A DNA stretch of 32,261 bases, taken from NCBI GenBank assembly GCA_020430245.1, contig JAGQKG010000018.1, positions 1 through 32,261 on the forward strand. Reading direction: 5' to 3'. Numbering within the stretch: the stretch's first letter is position 1; each line of letters begins with the position of its first letter. The stretch comes from Nitrospira sp. Its GTDB lineage: Bacteria > Nitrospirota > Nitrospiria > Nitrospirales > UBA8639. Shown here in pieces: positions 1 through 8,491 of this stretch. The translations under genes and the position numbers were made by a program. The notes below the pieces were generated by a model. It saw only the letters and a program-made list of their open reading frames with translations, made no database searches and had not been told where the DNA came from.

Positions 1-989
1 GGAGTGGGTTCAGTGATGACCTCTATCGGCAAGCCGGTGCAGTTCTGGCCCAAACGATGGAAGCGACGTATGGAGAGGCTCAGCTCATTGTGAAGGTCAA
101 GGAACCGCAGTCCGAAGAATGGATTTTTCTGAGGAAAGATCATGTGGTCTTTACCTACTTGCATCTGGCGGCCTCCAAAGCCTTGACAGAAGCACTGCTA
201 AACATTGGGTGCGCAGCTATCGCCTACGAAACGACTGAGGATGATAAAGGACAATTCCCGCTCTTACGTCCCATGAGTGAAATTGCCGGACGAATGTCGG
301 TACAAATTGGAGCACATTATTTGGAAAAGCAATGTGGAGGTTCCGGGGTCTTGTTAGGTGGGGTGCCCGGAGTTCCACCAGGGGAGGTCGTGGTATTGGG
401 GTCAGGTGTCGTAGGTGCCTCTGCGGTAAAGATTGCTGTGGGGATGGGAGCCAACGTCACGGTATTAAGTCTGGATCTATGGCAGTTACGCATTTTGGAT
501 GATCACTATCCCGGTCGCCTTGTCACAGTGGCTTCTACGCGGTCGATGATTCAGCACTATCTCACGCGTGCAGATCTTGTCATTGGTGCCGTATATTTTC
601 CTGCGGCACGAACTCCTCGGGTGATTACGAGGTCCATGATTTCTGATATGAAACCGGGATCCGTTCTGGTCGATGTTTCGGTTGATCAAGGCGGGTGCGC
701 AGAGACGACCCGCCCGACCACGCATAGCGATCCGGTCTATGCCGTCGATGGAGTCTTGCACTATGCCGTCGCAAATATTCCCGGAATTGTGCCCTATACA
801 TCGACTTTAGCCTTGACCAACGCCACGCTTCCTTTTATAGTCCAGCTGGTCGAAGAAGGGTTGGAAGATTCTCTGCGCAACCATCCTGGTCTACGAAATG
901 GATTGAACGTATTCCATGGTCGCGTGACATGCCAAGCCGTTGCCGATGCCCATGGATTACCGTATGAGGCTTTCCCTTCTTGTCCGTAG
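1..989 (+). CDS. ald: Alanine dehydrogenase, 5'-truncated by the window edge
   Basis: Catalyses reversible NAD-dependent oxidative deamination of L-alanine to pyruvate and ammonium. The reading frame is open from base 3, and the residues before the first internal ATG (57) read [16 protein letters not shown], typical of the Ald N-terminal domain, so the true start lies upstream of the window. About 328 of the usual ~370 residues are present. Visible are the substrate lysine in KVKEP, the catalytic histidine in YLHLA, the Rossmann loop [18 protein letters not shown], and the C-terminal segments DVSVDQGG and [12 protein letters not shown]. It stops at TAG 987-989, only 12 nt before tRNA-Pro, so the two may share a transcript. 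Ammonium-related function fits the glutamine synthetase cluster further downstream. Family assignment is very secure; direction in vivo cannot be told. Confidence 0.96.
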   Translation, partial: SGFSDDLYRQAGAVLAQTMEATYGEAQLIVKVKEPQSEEWIFLRKDHVVFTYLHLAASKALTEALLNIGCAAIAYETTEDDKGQFPLLRPMSEIAGRMSVQIGAHYLEKQCGGSGVLLGGVPGVPPGEVVVLGSGVVGASAVKIAVGMGANVTVLSLDLWQLRILDDHYPGRLVTVASTRSMIQHYLTRADLVIGAVYFPAARTPRVITRSMISDMKPGSVLVDVSVDQGGCAETTRPTTHSDPVYAVDGVLHYAVANIPGIVPYTSTLALTNATLPFIVQLVEEGLEDSLRNHPGLRNGLNVFHGRVTCQAVADAHGLPYEAFPSCP

Positions 990-1001
990 ATTCGTAATGA
1001 T

Positions 1002-1078
<77 letters not shown>

Positions 1079-1090
1079 GTTAGCAATATT

Positions 1091-1130
1091 CCACTGGTTG
1101 TTTTTCTCCTACAGTGGTTTTCTGTTTTTT
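1091..1130 (+). terminator. Possible intrinsic terminator after tRNA-Pro
   Basis: CCACTG (1091-1096) and CAGTGG (1112-1117) can pair, with a 15-nt T-rich loop, and are followed by TTTTCTGTTTTTT (1118-1130). The stem is only six base pairs, so this is a moderate-strength candidate. A perfect TTGACA lies at 1129-1134 at the end of the T-run, but no good -10 follows at the right distance. Confidence 0.5.
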
Positions 1131-1284
1131 GACATGTCCATTAACAGCGGGAGTGTTTCACGCAAAAAATGGGAGACATTCGTCCTGTAGGGCAAAAGAA
1201 CCGTTTAAGATTCGGTGAACCCACAATGACCAACGAGGGTTGAATCGTGAATGGAGAGGAGCCGTCTCTTCGAAAAAGAGATGA

Positions 1285-1917
1285 ATGGGGCAAATGAATA
1301 GCCTAGAATTCATTGGGGGCGTCCTTAGTTTATGTATCGCAAGTGCGGCGCTCTGGTCTGTTCGTCGACTTCATCAAGAGCTATTGCGCCTGAAACGTGG
1401 TCAATATGATCTTGAGCAGAAAATGAGGGCGTTTCCTGGAAAAATTGAATCTGTCATAGAGCCTTTACGCATTCAGATGGCACTCTTGGCTCAAGGCCAA
1501 CGGGTCTCCGATACGTTGATTAGAAATGGTCAACTGTATCATGAGATTTCTGACGCGGATGCAGCCCAATGGCTGATGCCGTCTTCCTCTTCATCGAATA
1601 TTTTCGTGTTGGATGTCCGGACCAAAGGTGAATATGCTAAACGGCGAATTCCAGGAGCTACATTAATTCCTGTTGAAGATTTAGAAATTCGGTATCAGCT
1701 GGAACTTCCGAATAAATCCGAAAAAGTCTTAGTGTATTGCGCGGGTGGTGATCGGAGTCGGCTTGCCTGCGATTTTCTGAGTCGACAAAATTATTCCAAT
1801 ATCTATCTTCTGAAAAATGGATTACAAGGGTGGACCGGACCCGTGGAAGGGGATTCGAATGGTGCCCTTATTCAAATATCCTCTAAATCACGGGTGTCTT
1901 CGCCTTCTGTTGAGTAG
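1285..1917 (+). CDS. Membrane-anchored rhodanese-domain protein
   Basis: A 210-residue protein with one hydrophobic N-terminal segment (about residues 6-24), a short charged and probably helical linker (about 28-55), and a C-terminal rhodanese fold (about 88-190). The rhodanese signatures are the DVRTKGEYAKRRIPGA stretch and the active loop YCAGGDRS with catalytic Cys152, expected to carry persulfide or act in thiol transfer. The domain probably sits in the cytoplasm behind a single membrane anchor, but topology is inferred. The start at 1285 is the first in-frame ATG; ATG 1294 (residue 4) is an alternative. The next gene follows after 31 nt, suggesting a two-gene unit. The sulfur substrate cannot be deduced. 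Confidence 0.88.
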   Translation: MGQMNSLEFIGGVLSLCIASAALWSVRRLHQELLRLKRGQYDLEQKMRAFPGKIESVIEPLRIQMALLAQGQRVSDTLIRNGQLYHEISDADAAQWLMPSSSSSNIFVLDVRTKGEYAKRRIPGATLIPVEDLEIRYQLELPNKSEKVLVYCAGGDRSRLACDFLSRQNYSNIYLLKNGLQGWTGPVEGDSNGALIQISSKSRVSSPSVE

Positions 1918-1948
1918 ATCCACTTATTCATCGTAAGGAATGCATGTT

Positions 1949-2356
1949 ATGACGTCAGATTTAATTGTTTTGAATGTGATGGGTCCTTATCGTGAGCCGC
2001 GTGAGCCAGCCTTTTCCTATGATTATTCCATTCAGCGACCTGATTGGGCAACGGCTCAGGGAGTGAGAGTGAAAGTATCGATCGAATTAGAACTGGACTA
2101 TTTGAAAAATTCGATACTTGGCATTGTTGGTGGATCAGTTGGGCAACAGCTTCGGATCAATCAAATCCTTTCGCGAGCCATTGCGGATAAAAAACTTGAG
2201 ATTGCCGACGCGGATGGATTGCTGGCTGATCGATTAGATGTGATGATCGGGCCTTTTATAGGTGACTCCCTTTCCCTGTTTGGTGTGCTGGATCAGTGGA
2301 TGAAGGCGGAACAGGCTGAGCTGCGGAAGGCGATCCACGATCAGACAGGCCTCTGA
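1949..2356 (+). CDS. Conserved-looking hypothetical protein
   Basis: I do not recognise this family. The ATG at 1949 is preferred over ATG 1940 because AAGGA at 1935-1939 sits at the correct distance only from 1949. This gives a 135-residue soluble protein with no signal peptide or clear membrane segment. The first half looks like beta strands (GVRVKVSIELELDYL), followed by a glycine-rich turn (GIVGGSVGQQL) and an acidic C-terminal part rich in helices. There are no cysteines and no evident catalytic motif. It follows the rhodanese gene by 31 nt in the same direction and ends in a convergent junction with the minus-strand gene at 2443. Coding status is supported by the ribosome site, length and context. 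Confidence 0.7.
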   Translation: MTSDLIVLNVMGPYREPREPAFSYDYSIQRPDWATAQGVRVKVSIELELDYLKNSILGIVGGSVGQQLRINQILSRAIADKKLEIADADGLLADRLDVMIGPFIGDSLSLFGVLDQWMKAEQAELRKAIHDQTGL

Positions 2357-2416
2357 GAGTCGGAGAATTTTTGAGGAGCCAGCTTGACAGATGGCATGAG
2401 GCTCTTTGTGCCTTCG

Positions 2417-2438
2417 GACATTTTAAAGACATTTTAAA
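2417..2438. repeat. Perfect tandem duplication of an 11-bp unit
   Basis: GACATTTTAAA occurs twice head to tail (2417-2427 and 2428-2438), immediately beyond the stop of the minus-strand gene ending at 2443, in the convergent gap between two genes. Function unknown; a slippage duplication is the simplest explanation. Confidence 0.8.
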
Positions 2439-2442
2439 TAGG

Positions 2443-3072
2443 TTAGAAGACGCGTTGATAGCGTTTTGAATACACGCCGGTTTCGTCCTCGCCAAATCCA
2501 AGAGATGCGCGCTCTGGCGAGTTTTTATTGTACAGGTCAATAGCATAGTGGCCGCGGACATTCTCCATGGCCACTTCGTACGGAATGGAGCTGGGATAAA
2601 ATTCCCCAGGGGCATGAGCCCCTCGTCCTAAGGCCTTGGCTGATTCGGATACGCCGTATTGTGTTTCCGAAAAAATATAGATATCGGCAATGGCGAATTC
2701 CCCGAGTTTGTCTCCCGGTGTGGTCGGTGGCAAAAGGGTGTCTAGGGAATTATCCAGACGGGCTTTTTGGAAATATTGCAACAGCGCGACCACCTGGCTA
2801 TCTGTGGTGGCCGGAGGAACCAGAATGGTGATGGCTTTCATGTCTGTGACGGTTCCAGTTGCTTCATAGGTCGGAATGAGATCAGTCGATACGATATTGT
2901 GGAGGCCTACGGGGGTCTTGGGTGTGGTTTCCGGTCCCTGATTGGGTAAATTTTTGGATTTAGGGATGATGAGCGTGATGAACAGCCATAAACCAAAAAT
3001 GACGCCAAACACCACGATAAGGGGGTGGATGCCTACCCGTCGACCCTCTGTTGGTTCTTCTTCTTGGCTCAC
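2443..3072 (-). CDS. Hypothetical single-pass membrane protein, coupled to mazG
   Basis: A 209-residue protein I cannot assign to a family. The N-terminus is acidic and cytoplasmic-looking (SQEEEPTEGRR), followed by one strong transmembrane helix (about residues 17-36, IVVFGVIFGLWLFITLII) and a ~170-residue domain probably facing the periplasm. That domain mixes beta-like and helical segments and contains no cysteine. The start codon is GTG (3070-3072), which overlaps the mazG stop as GTGA, a four-base overlap typical of translational coupling, so it is expressed from the mazG transcript. The pairing with mazG does not reveal its role. Confidence 0.78.
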   Translation of the reverse strand: MSQEEEPTEGRRVGIHPLIVVFGVIFGLWLFITLIIPKSKNLPNQGPETTPKTPVGLHNIVSTDLIPTYEATGTVTDMKAITILVPPATTDSQVVALLQYFQKARLDNSLDTLLPPTTPGDKLGEFAIADIYIFSETQYGVSESAKALGRGAHAPGEFYPSSIPYEVAMENVRGHYAIDLYNKNSPERASLGFGEDETGVYSKRYQRVF

Positions 3073-3989
3073 GTTGTGGCTCCTTCAATGCTTTCGGAAA
3101 TCTGTGGTGCTTGACGCTCCCGCTGTTTGGCCGCATCCCACCATTTGTCGAGTTGCGGAAGCGTATAGTCGCGAAGATCCTTCCCTTCCAACGCAGCTTG
3201 TGATTCAACGAAATGAAACCTGGAGATAAATTTATTGGTGGCACGGCGTAACGCCTCTTCGGGATTCACTCGAAGGAACCGGGAGACATTGACTAACGCA
3301 AAGAACACATCACCCAATTCTTCTTCAACGGAGCTTTGAAAGGTCGGGTTCTCCGGGCGAAGAGTTCCTCCCGAAGACGACGGAATACTTTTCGCAGCGG
3401 CAGCATATAATTCATTCAATTCTTCTTTGAACTTTTCCAAGGCCGGCTCAATGGTCTCCCAATCAAATCCAGCGCGAGAGGCCCGTTTTTGGACCTGAAA
3501 GGCACGCTGGAGAGCTGGAGCGATTTTGGGAATCCCCTGTAATAATGATTGGGGTCCCGCTTGAGTGGCCTGTTCTCGTTGTTTGAGTTGATCCCATTGC
3601 CGGCTCACATCTTGGGCTGTTGTGACAGGGGAAGCATCGGAGGTCTGTTGAAAAACATGGGGGTGACGTCGAATGAGTTTGTCGACTAACTCGTTGGCCA
3701 CGTCATTGAATGAAAATTGATTCTGTTCCGAGGCAATTTGTGTGTGAAACACAATCTGCAGTAAGAGATCTCCCAATTCTTCCTTGAGGGCGGAAGGTTT
3801 CCCGGCATCTATGGCTTCCAGCACCTCATACGTTTCCTCAAGAAGATGGGGTTTTAAGGATTGGCTTGTTTGTTCACGATCCCAAGGGCAGCCGTCTGGG
3901 CCACGTAATCTGGACATGATTGCCAGTAAATCCGACAAACATTTTGTCGGAGGAGCGGTGGTGGATGAATCTGGAGATGGTTGATTCAT
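3069..3989 (-). CDS. mazG: Nucleoside triphosphate pyrophosphohydrolase MazG
   Basis: Hydrolyses (d)NTPs to NMP and pyrophosphate, a housecleaning activity linked to removal of abnormal nucleotides and, in E. coli, to ppGpp levels. The 306-residue product has the two-repeat MazG layout. The first domain (about 18-140) has the GCPWDREQT entry motif, the metal-binding EETYEVLEAID and EELGDLLLQIVFH helices, and RRHPHVF. The second (about 190-290) repeats the pattern with EELNELY and EEELGDVFFALVNVSRFL. It is longer than the ~263-residue E. coli protein because of an N-terminal extension and an insert after the second metal helix. ATG start at 3987-3989. It heads a two-gene minus-strand unit and is divergent from the DUF1844 gene. 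Confidence 0.95.
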   Translation of the reverse strand: MNQPSPDSSTTAPPTKCLSDLLAIMSRLRGPDGCPWDREQTSQSLKPHLLEETYEVLEAIDAGKPSALKEELGDLLLQIVFHTQIASEQNQFSFNDVANELVDKLIRRHPHVFQQTSDASPVTTAQDVSRQWDQLKQREQATQAGPQSLLQGIPKIAPALQRAFQVQKRASRAGFDWETIEPALEKFKEELNELYAAAAKSIPSSSGGTLRPENPTFQSSVEEELGDVFFALVNVSRFLRVNPEEALRRATNKFISRFHFVESQAALEGKDLRDYTLPQLDKWWDAAKQRERQAPQISESIEGATT

Positions 3990-4010
3990 GGGACTGCCGA
4001 AAATTTTGAA

Positions 4011-4030
4011 TATAATGCGAGGGCATTATA
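4011..4030. repeat. Perfect 8-bp inverted repeat in the mazG/DUF1844 divergent gap
   Basis: TATAATGC (4011-4018) and GCATTATA (4023-4030) are exact reverse complements separated by GAGG. Each arm contains a consensus -10 hexamer, one facing each way. It could be a bidirectional pair of -10 elements or an operator overlapping the mazG promoter. Confidence 0.75.
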
Positions 4031-4053
4031 CCCATTTTCTCCCTCAGTGTAAG
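4025..4053 (-). promoter_or_regulatory. Predicted sigma-70-type promoter of mazG
   Basis: On the minus strand, a perfect TATAAT -10 (4025-4030) lies 17 bp from CTTACA (4048-4053), which matches four of six -35 positions. Transcription would start near 4018, about 29 nt before the mazG ATG. The -10 is half of a perfect palindrome with 4011-4018. Confidence 0.45.
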
Positions 4054-4116
4054 TCCTTGATTCTTGATAGAGGCCCTCGGTTAGTGCTACTGTTTTCTCA
4101 CTACAGGAGGTGTTTG

Positions 4117-4518
4117 ATGAGTGAAGAAGAACCAGGGTTTGTGATTCGGGATAAACGAGGGCGATCGGTGCCGGAGTCTTCTACGCCACCACCGCCAGAG
4201 TCTTCAATGGCGCAACCCCTCTCTTCGGCAGAATCATCCCATGCGCCTCATCCTCCCTTATCATTTTCCTCGTTTGTTTTTTCCCTCGGAACCTCTTCTC
4301 TCATGCTGATGGGAGAGTCTTTGGATCCTCAACAGCCCGCGCCGCCCATGAATCTTCCACAAGCCAAGGAAATAGTGGATATCTTATCTTTGCTGGAAGA
4401 GAAGACCAAAGGGAATCTTTCGTCTGAAGAAGCATCCGTCTTAGGAGATATGCTCTATACCCTTCGGATGAAATATGTCAGCGTCACGTCAGGGAAGGGC
4501 AGTACGGTTTCTCCCTAA
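4117..4518 (+). CDS. DUF1844 domain protein
   Basis: A 133-residue cytoplasmic protein. The start chosen is ATG 4117, preceded by a strong ribosome site ACAGGAGG (4103-4110), rather than the upstream in-frame ATG at 3988, which would overlap the mazG start and its promoter. The N-terminal third is proline- and serine-rich and probably disordered. The C-terminal part (about 47-125) is the DUF1844 domain: FSSFVFSLGTSSLMLMGE, a proline-rich PQQPAPPMNL turn, and the helical QAKEIVDILSLLEEKTKG and EEASVLGDMLYTLRMKYV stretches. The family is widespread but lacks an assigned biochemical role. It is divergent from mazG and 178 bp upstream of the kinase gene. Confidence 0.88.
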   Translation: MSEEEPGFVIRDKRGRSVPESSTPPPPESSMAQPLSSAESSHAPHPPLSFSSFVFSLGTSSLMLMGESLDPQQPAPPMNLPQAKEIVDILSLLEEKTKGNLSSEEASVLGDMLYTLRMKYVSVTSGKGSTVSP

Positions 4519-4620
4519 TTTCTGGCGAACCCTCTTCCTTCCCGCAAGCTTCCAGACGCGTGCTTCTCATTTCGCCCATAGGCAGACAGGCTAATCGAAT
4601 GGTGGGGATGTGGTCGCATC

Positions 4621-4649
4621 TTGCGCTGTTCCTGTTCTTGATCAATAAT
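4621..4649 (+). promoter_or_regulatory. Candidate promoter for the ntrYX-like pair
   Basis: TTGCGC (4621-4626) and AATAAT (4644-4649) are separated by exactly 17 bp; the -10 matches five of six positions, the -35 only three. It would start transcription near 4656, about 40 nt before the kinase GTG. Low-confidence pattern call. Confidence 0.3.
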
Positions 4650-4696
4650 GACCATAGTTGACTGGCCCTTGGATGATCTTCTCCCAATGACATGCC

Positions 4697-7015
4697 GTGA
4701 ACCTTCTTTCAGAACCGCTCACTGAATCCCGAAAGTTTCCTCGAACGGGGCTACCGTCCGCGTCCATCGAGTCGGGTGTTCCTACTCACAGTTCTGCATC
4801 GAAACAGAAACGGCATCATTACAGGCCGGTCTGGATTGTCTTGGTCCTGTTGTTGCCTTGTCTGGCCCTCACTCTTTATTACGCCCGGTATGGCTTATCA
4901 GGACCCCTGCAACCGGATTCAATACTGCCAAGCCCCAGCTATGCCCTGGTGCTTTTTCTGGTGTACCTGGATAGCGTGGGCTTGGTGGCGCTTACCCTTC
5001 TGTTATCTCGAAATTTAATTCGGGCCTTTTTTGAAAAACGTCACAAGCTGTTGGGGAAGGGGTTTCGATCAAAGTTGGTTGCGGCCTTTATTGGCTTTGC
5101 CCTGATTCCCACCGTGCTGTTGGCTTTGGTGGCCAGTGGGGTCATCAGTGAAGTCATCGATGTGTGGTTTAATGATCAGATTATGCAGGTCTTACGGGAC
5201 TCGGAAGAAGTCGCCCATCTCTATCAGGAGGAACGAGAGTCCCTCACAGCGGATACCGCGCGCGCGATTAGCAAGGAAATTTTTCGGGAGGATATTTTAA
5301 AACCGGAACATCGGGAATTATTGCGAGCCATCATGGCCCGCATGCAACAGGAATATCATTTAGCGGGCGTGGAGGTATTTTCGCCAAAAATGGAAACTTT
5401 AGCTCGTATAATGGATCCCAGATTGTCCGAGGCGGTTTTGAGCCTCCCTGTGGGGCAATTGGTGCTCCAGGTGTTAGATACGGGTCAGCCCATGTCTTCG
5501 GCCCAGGAAGCTCCGGTAGGGAAACTTATACGCGCAGCGGCGCCGATTCGGGGAAATGGTCAAACTGACCGGGTGTTTGGTGTCGTGGTGGTGTCGTCCT
5601 ATGTGCCGGAAGCCTTGGTCATGAAAATGGATGGAATTGCCAAACAATTCGAGGAATATCGGCAGATCATTTCCATGAAAAATCCGATCAAGGGTGGAGC
5701 CTATTTGTTTGTGGCCGTGGTGACGGTGCTGATTTTATTTGGCGCCACCTGGTTTGGGTTTTATGTTGCCCGGGGGATTACGGTCCCCATTCAACGATTG
5801 GCTGAAGGAACCGAGGCGGTAGCCAAAGGTAATTTGGATGTGAGTATCGATGTGAAGGCGACGGATGAAATCGGAACCTTGGTCCAGTCGTTTAATCGCA
5901 TGACCGCCGATCTGCGCACCAGTAAGTCCAGTTTGGAAGAAGTGAATATGTCGCTCGTACGATCCAATGTGGAAATCGATCAACGTCGAGCCTATACCGA
6001 AGCGGTGGTGGAAACCATTGCGGCCGGAGTGTTATCGATCGATATGGCCGGTCTGGTTTCCACCTTTAACCCTTCCGCTGAACGGATTATTGGCGTGAAG
6101 GGAGACGACCTGCGTGGGCGACCCGTCCATGAAGCATTCAAATCCTTCAACCTGCAATTGTTTCAGAAAGCCTATGACCAGATGCTCCAGGAACAGAGGG
6201 AGAGTGTGTCCATGGATGGCCAAATGGAGACACCCAATGGCCGGCTCTTGACCGTAGGCCTCAATATTTCCAGAATGCAGAACGAGGCCGGTTTGGACCT
6301 GGGTTTTGTGTTTGTCTTTGAAGATCGGACGGAATTCATTAAGGCGCAGAAAACAGCGGCGTGGCAAGAGGTGGCCCAACGCATTGCTCACGAAATTAAG
6401 AATCCCTTAACCCCGATTCAATTGGCTGCCCAGCGATTGCGGAAAAAATATGCCGAAAAATCGACAGGATTTGATGAAATATTTGATCAAGCCACCGGCG
6501 TCATTATTAGCGAAGTCACACGATTAAAGGGTATGGTCGATGAGTTTTCAAAATATGCCAGAATGCCGCTTCCCCAGATACGGAAGGCCTCCCTTCATGA
6601 CATTATTGAGAAAGTGATCTCCCTCTATACGGGTGCTCATCGGGATATTGAATTTATTGTCGAATTAGATGAAGACCTTCCGTCTCTGAATTGTGATCCG
6701 GAACAGATGCACCGGGTGTTGGTCAATTTGTTTGATAACGCGATTCAGGCCATGAATGATCACGGCCGTCTTTGGGTGACGACGGAGTGCGATTGGCGGC
6801 GGCATCGGGCCGTGGTGAGAGTGGCAGATGAAGGGATCGGTATTCAGCCGGATGACCACAAAATGTTATTTGTCCCATATTTTTCAAAAAAGCGAACGGG
6901 AACAGGGTTGGGATTGGCCATTGTGCATCGTATAATCTCCGATCACAATGGGACCATTCATGCGGAGAATCATCATCCAAAAGGTGCGTTATTTACATTC
7001 GAATTGCCGTTGTAG
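4697..7015 (+). CDS. NtrY-like membrane sensor histidine kinase
   Basis: A 772-residue kinase, expected to autophosphorylate and pass phosphate to the regulator encoded next. The N-terminus carries three membrane helices (about residues 46-67, 78-104 and 124-150), then an extracytoplasmic sensor region (about 150-335) and a fourth helix (about 336-358). These are followed by a HAMP segment with PIQRLAEGTEAVAKGN, a PAS domain (about 435-540), the HisKA motif AHEIKNPLTPIQ with phosphoacceptor His565, and an HATPase domain with N box NLFDNAIQAMND, G1 DEGIGI and G2 GTGLGLAIVHR. The start is GTG 4697; no good ribosome site precedes it, so a nearby start is possible. The order matches NtrY, which partners NtrX in nitrogen and redox control; the actual signal is unknown. 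Confidence 0.9.
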   Translation: MNLLSEPLTESRKFPRTGLPSASIESGVPTHSSASKQKRHHYRPVWIVLVLLLPCLALTLYYARYGLSGPLQPDSILPSPSYALVLFLVYLDSVGLVALTLLLSRNLIRAFFEKRHKLLGKGFRSKLVAAFIGFALIPTVLLALVASGVISEVIDVWFNDQIMQVLRDSEEVAHLYQEERESLTADTARAISKEIFREDILKPEHRELLRAIMARMQQEYHLAGVEVFSPKMETLARIMDPRLSEAVLSLPVGQLVLQVLDTGQPMSSAQEAPVGKLIRAAAPIRGNGQTDRVFGVVVVSSYVPEALVMKMDGIAKQFEEYRQIISMKNPIKGGAYLFVAVVTVLILFGATWFGFYVARGITVPIQRLAEGTEAVAKGNLDVSIDVKATDEIGTLVQSFNRMTADLRTSKSSLEEVNMSLVRSNVEIDQRRAYTEAVVETIAAGVLSIDMAGLVSTFNPSAERIIGVKGDDLRGRPVHEAFKSFNLQLFQKAYDQMLQEQRESVSMDGQMETPNGRLLTVGLNISRMQNEAGLDLGFVFVFEDRTEFIKAQKTAAWQEVAQRIAHEIKNPLTPIQLAAQRLRKKYAEKSTGFDEIFDQATGVIISEVTRLKGMVDEFSKYARMPLPQIRKASLHDIIEKVISLYTGAHRDIEFIVELDEDLPSLNCDPEQMHRVLVNLFDNAIQAMNDHGRLWVTTECDWRRHRAVVRVADEGIGIQPDDHKMLFVPYFSKKRTGTGLGLAIVHRIISDHNGTIHAENHHPKGALFTFELPL

Positions 7016-7117
7016 GGGAGGGGAGCGTCAGTGGCTGGACTGTCTTCTCTCCGGAAAGATCATCTTGCGTAATGCACGTGAGAGATCATTCTTTACATAC
7101 CTGATGGAGGGCATATT

Positions 7118-8491
7118 GTGGCCGAGACTATTTGTCTGATTGATGACGAACCAGCCATTCTTAATACCTTAAGTAGTATTCTTGAAGATGAAGGCTATCA
7201 AGTATTGGTGGCCAAGAGCGGTCTCGAGGCGCTCAAGATTGTCCGAAGTGAAGTGCCGGATTTAGTCATTTTGGATATCTGGATGCCTGAGATGGATGGG
7301 CTGGAGACCTTGAAGCGATTGCGTACCCAGTTTCCTAACATCTTAGTCGTGATGATGTCCGGGCATGGATCCATTGAGACCGCGGTCAAATCCACAAAAC
7401 TGGGCGCATATGATTATTTAGAAAAGCCCTTAGATTTAGAAAAAGTCACCATATTAGTGCGCAATGCGTTGCACCAACGCAAGCTGGAAGAGGAAAACCT
7501 GAATCTCAGAATTCAGGTGGAGAGACGGTTTGAATTGGTGGGGTCTTCTCCCGCGATGGAGCGACTTCGCGAACTGATTGCGATGGCGGCTCCAGCCAAT
7601 AGTCGGGTGTTGATTGCCGGGGCAAATGGGACAGGGAAAGAACTTGTCGCCCGTGCCATTCATTTACAGAGCCCACGGCATAATCGTTCCTTTGTGGAAA
7701 TTAATTGTGCCGCCATTCCGGAAACCTTGATCGAGAGTGAATTATTTGGGCATGAAAAGGGGGCGTTTAGTGGGGCCTCCTCGATGAAACGTGGCAAGTT
7801 CGAACTGGCGGACGGAGGAACCCTGTTTTTAGACGAAATTGGGGACATGAGCTTGGCCACGCAAGCCAAAGTGTTGCGTGCTCTACAAGAGCAGCAATTT
7901 ACACGGGTTGGTGGAACAAAGCTCATCAATGTCCAGGTCCGGGTCATTGCCGCCTCGAATAAAGATTTGGCGGAAGAGATTGGGAAAGGAACGTTCCGTG
8001 AAGATCTCTATTACCGGTTAAATGTTCTGCCAATTGTGGTCCCGACACTCAAGGAGCGTCGGGACGATATTCCGGAACTCGCTCAGCATTTTTTGCGACT
8101 GCATTCCGAAGAGCAGGGCATGAAACCTAAAGAGTTTAGTCCGCAAGGTATGGAGGTCTTGCAACGGCATGATTGGCCCGGAAATATTCGGGAGCTCCGG
8201 AATTTAATTGAACGATTACTCATCATGGTGCCGAAGACAATTATTGATGCGGCGGATGTTGAGATGTTTCTTCAGGGTCGGGTGCCCAGTGGGGTGCCCT
8301 CCCTTGCCGTGGGCACCAACTATGACTCACTCCGGGAAGCCAGGAATGCGTTTGAGCGTGAAGTTATTTCTCTTAAACTCCGGGAAAATAATTGGAATGT
8401 CTCCAAAACCGCTGATGAATTAAAAATCGAGCGTAGCCATTTACACAGAAAGATTAAGCTCCTTCATGTTGAACTCCGGCCCGAACATTAA
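7118..8491 (+). CDS. NtrX/NtrC-like sigma-54-dependent response regulator
   Basis: A 457-residue activator. The receiver domain (1-120) has the acidic pocket D9 D10, phosphoacceptor Asp53 and the EKPLDLEKV lysine. The AAA+ domain (about 140-370) has Walker A GANGTGKE, the sigma-54 contact loop as GAFSGA (residues 215-220; the usual form is GAFTGA), Walker B GGTLFLDEIGD, and the RLNVLPIVVPTLKERRDDI and WPGNIRELRNLIERL sensor segments. The C-terminus is a Fis-type helix-turn-helix (NVSKTADELKIERSHLHRKI). GTG start with TGGAGG at 7104-7110. It lies 102 nt after the kinase gene and is its obvious partner. It should remodel RNA polymerase with sigma-54 at nitrogen- or membrane-stress-related promoters; targets are unknown. 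Confidence 0.92.
   Translation: MAETICLIDDEPAILNTLSSILEDEGYQVLVAKSGLEALKIVRSEVPDLVILDIWMPEMDGLETLKRLRTQFPNILVVMMSGHGSIETAVKSTKLGAYDYLEKPLDLEKVTILVRNALHQRKLEEENLNLRIQVERRFELVGSSPAMERLRELIAMAAPANSRVLIAGANGTGKELVARAIHLQSPRHNRSFVEINCAAIPETLIESELFGHEKGAFSGASSMKRGKFELADGGTLFLDEIGDMSLATQAKVLRALQEQQFTRVGGTKLINVQVRVIAASNKDLAEEIGKGTFREDLYYRLNVLPIVVPTLKERRDDIPELAQHFLRLHSEEQGMKPKEFSPQGMEVLQRHDWPGNIRELRNLIERLLIMVPKTIIDAADVEMFLQGRVPSGVPSLAVGTNYDSLREARNAFEREVISLKLRENNWNVSKTADELKIERSHLHRKIKLLHVELRPEH

Noticed and set aside
3988..4116. Upstream extension of the DUF1844 frame to ATG 3988
   Set aside because: It overlaps the mazG start and promoter; the strong ribosome site is at 4103-4110 before ATG 4117.
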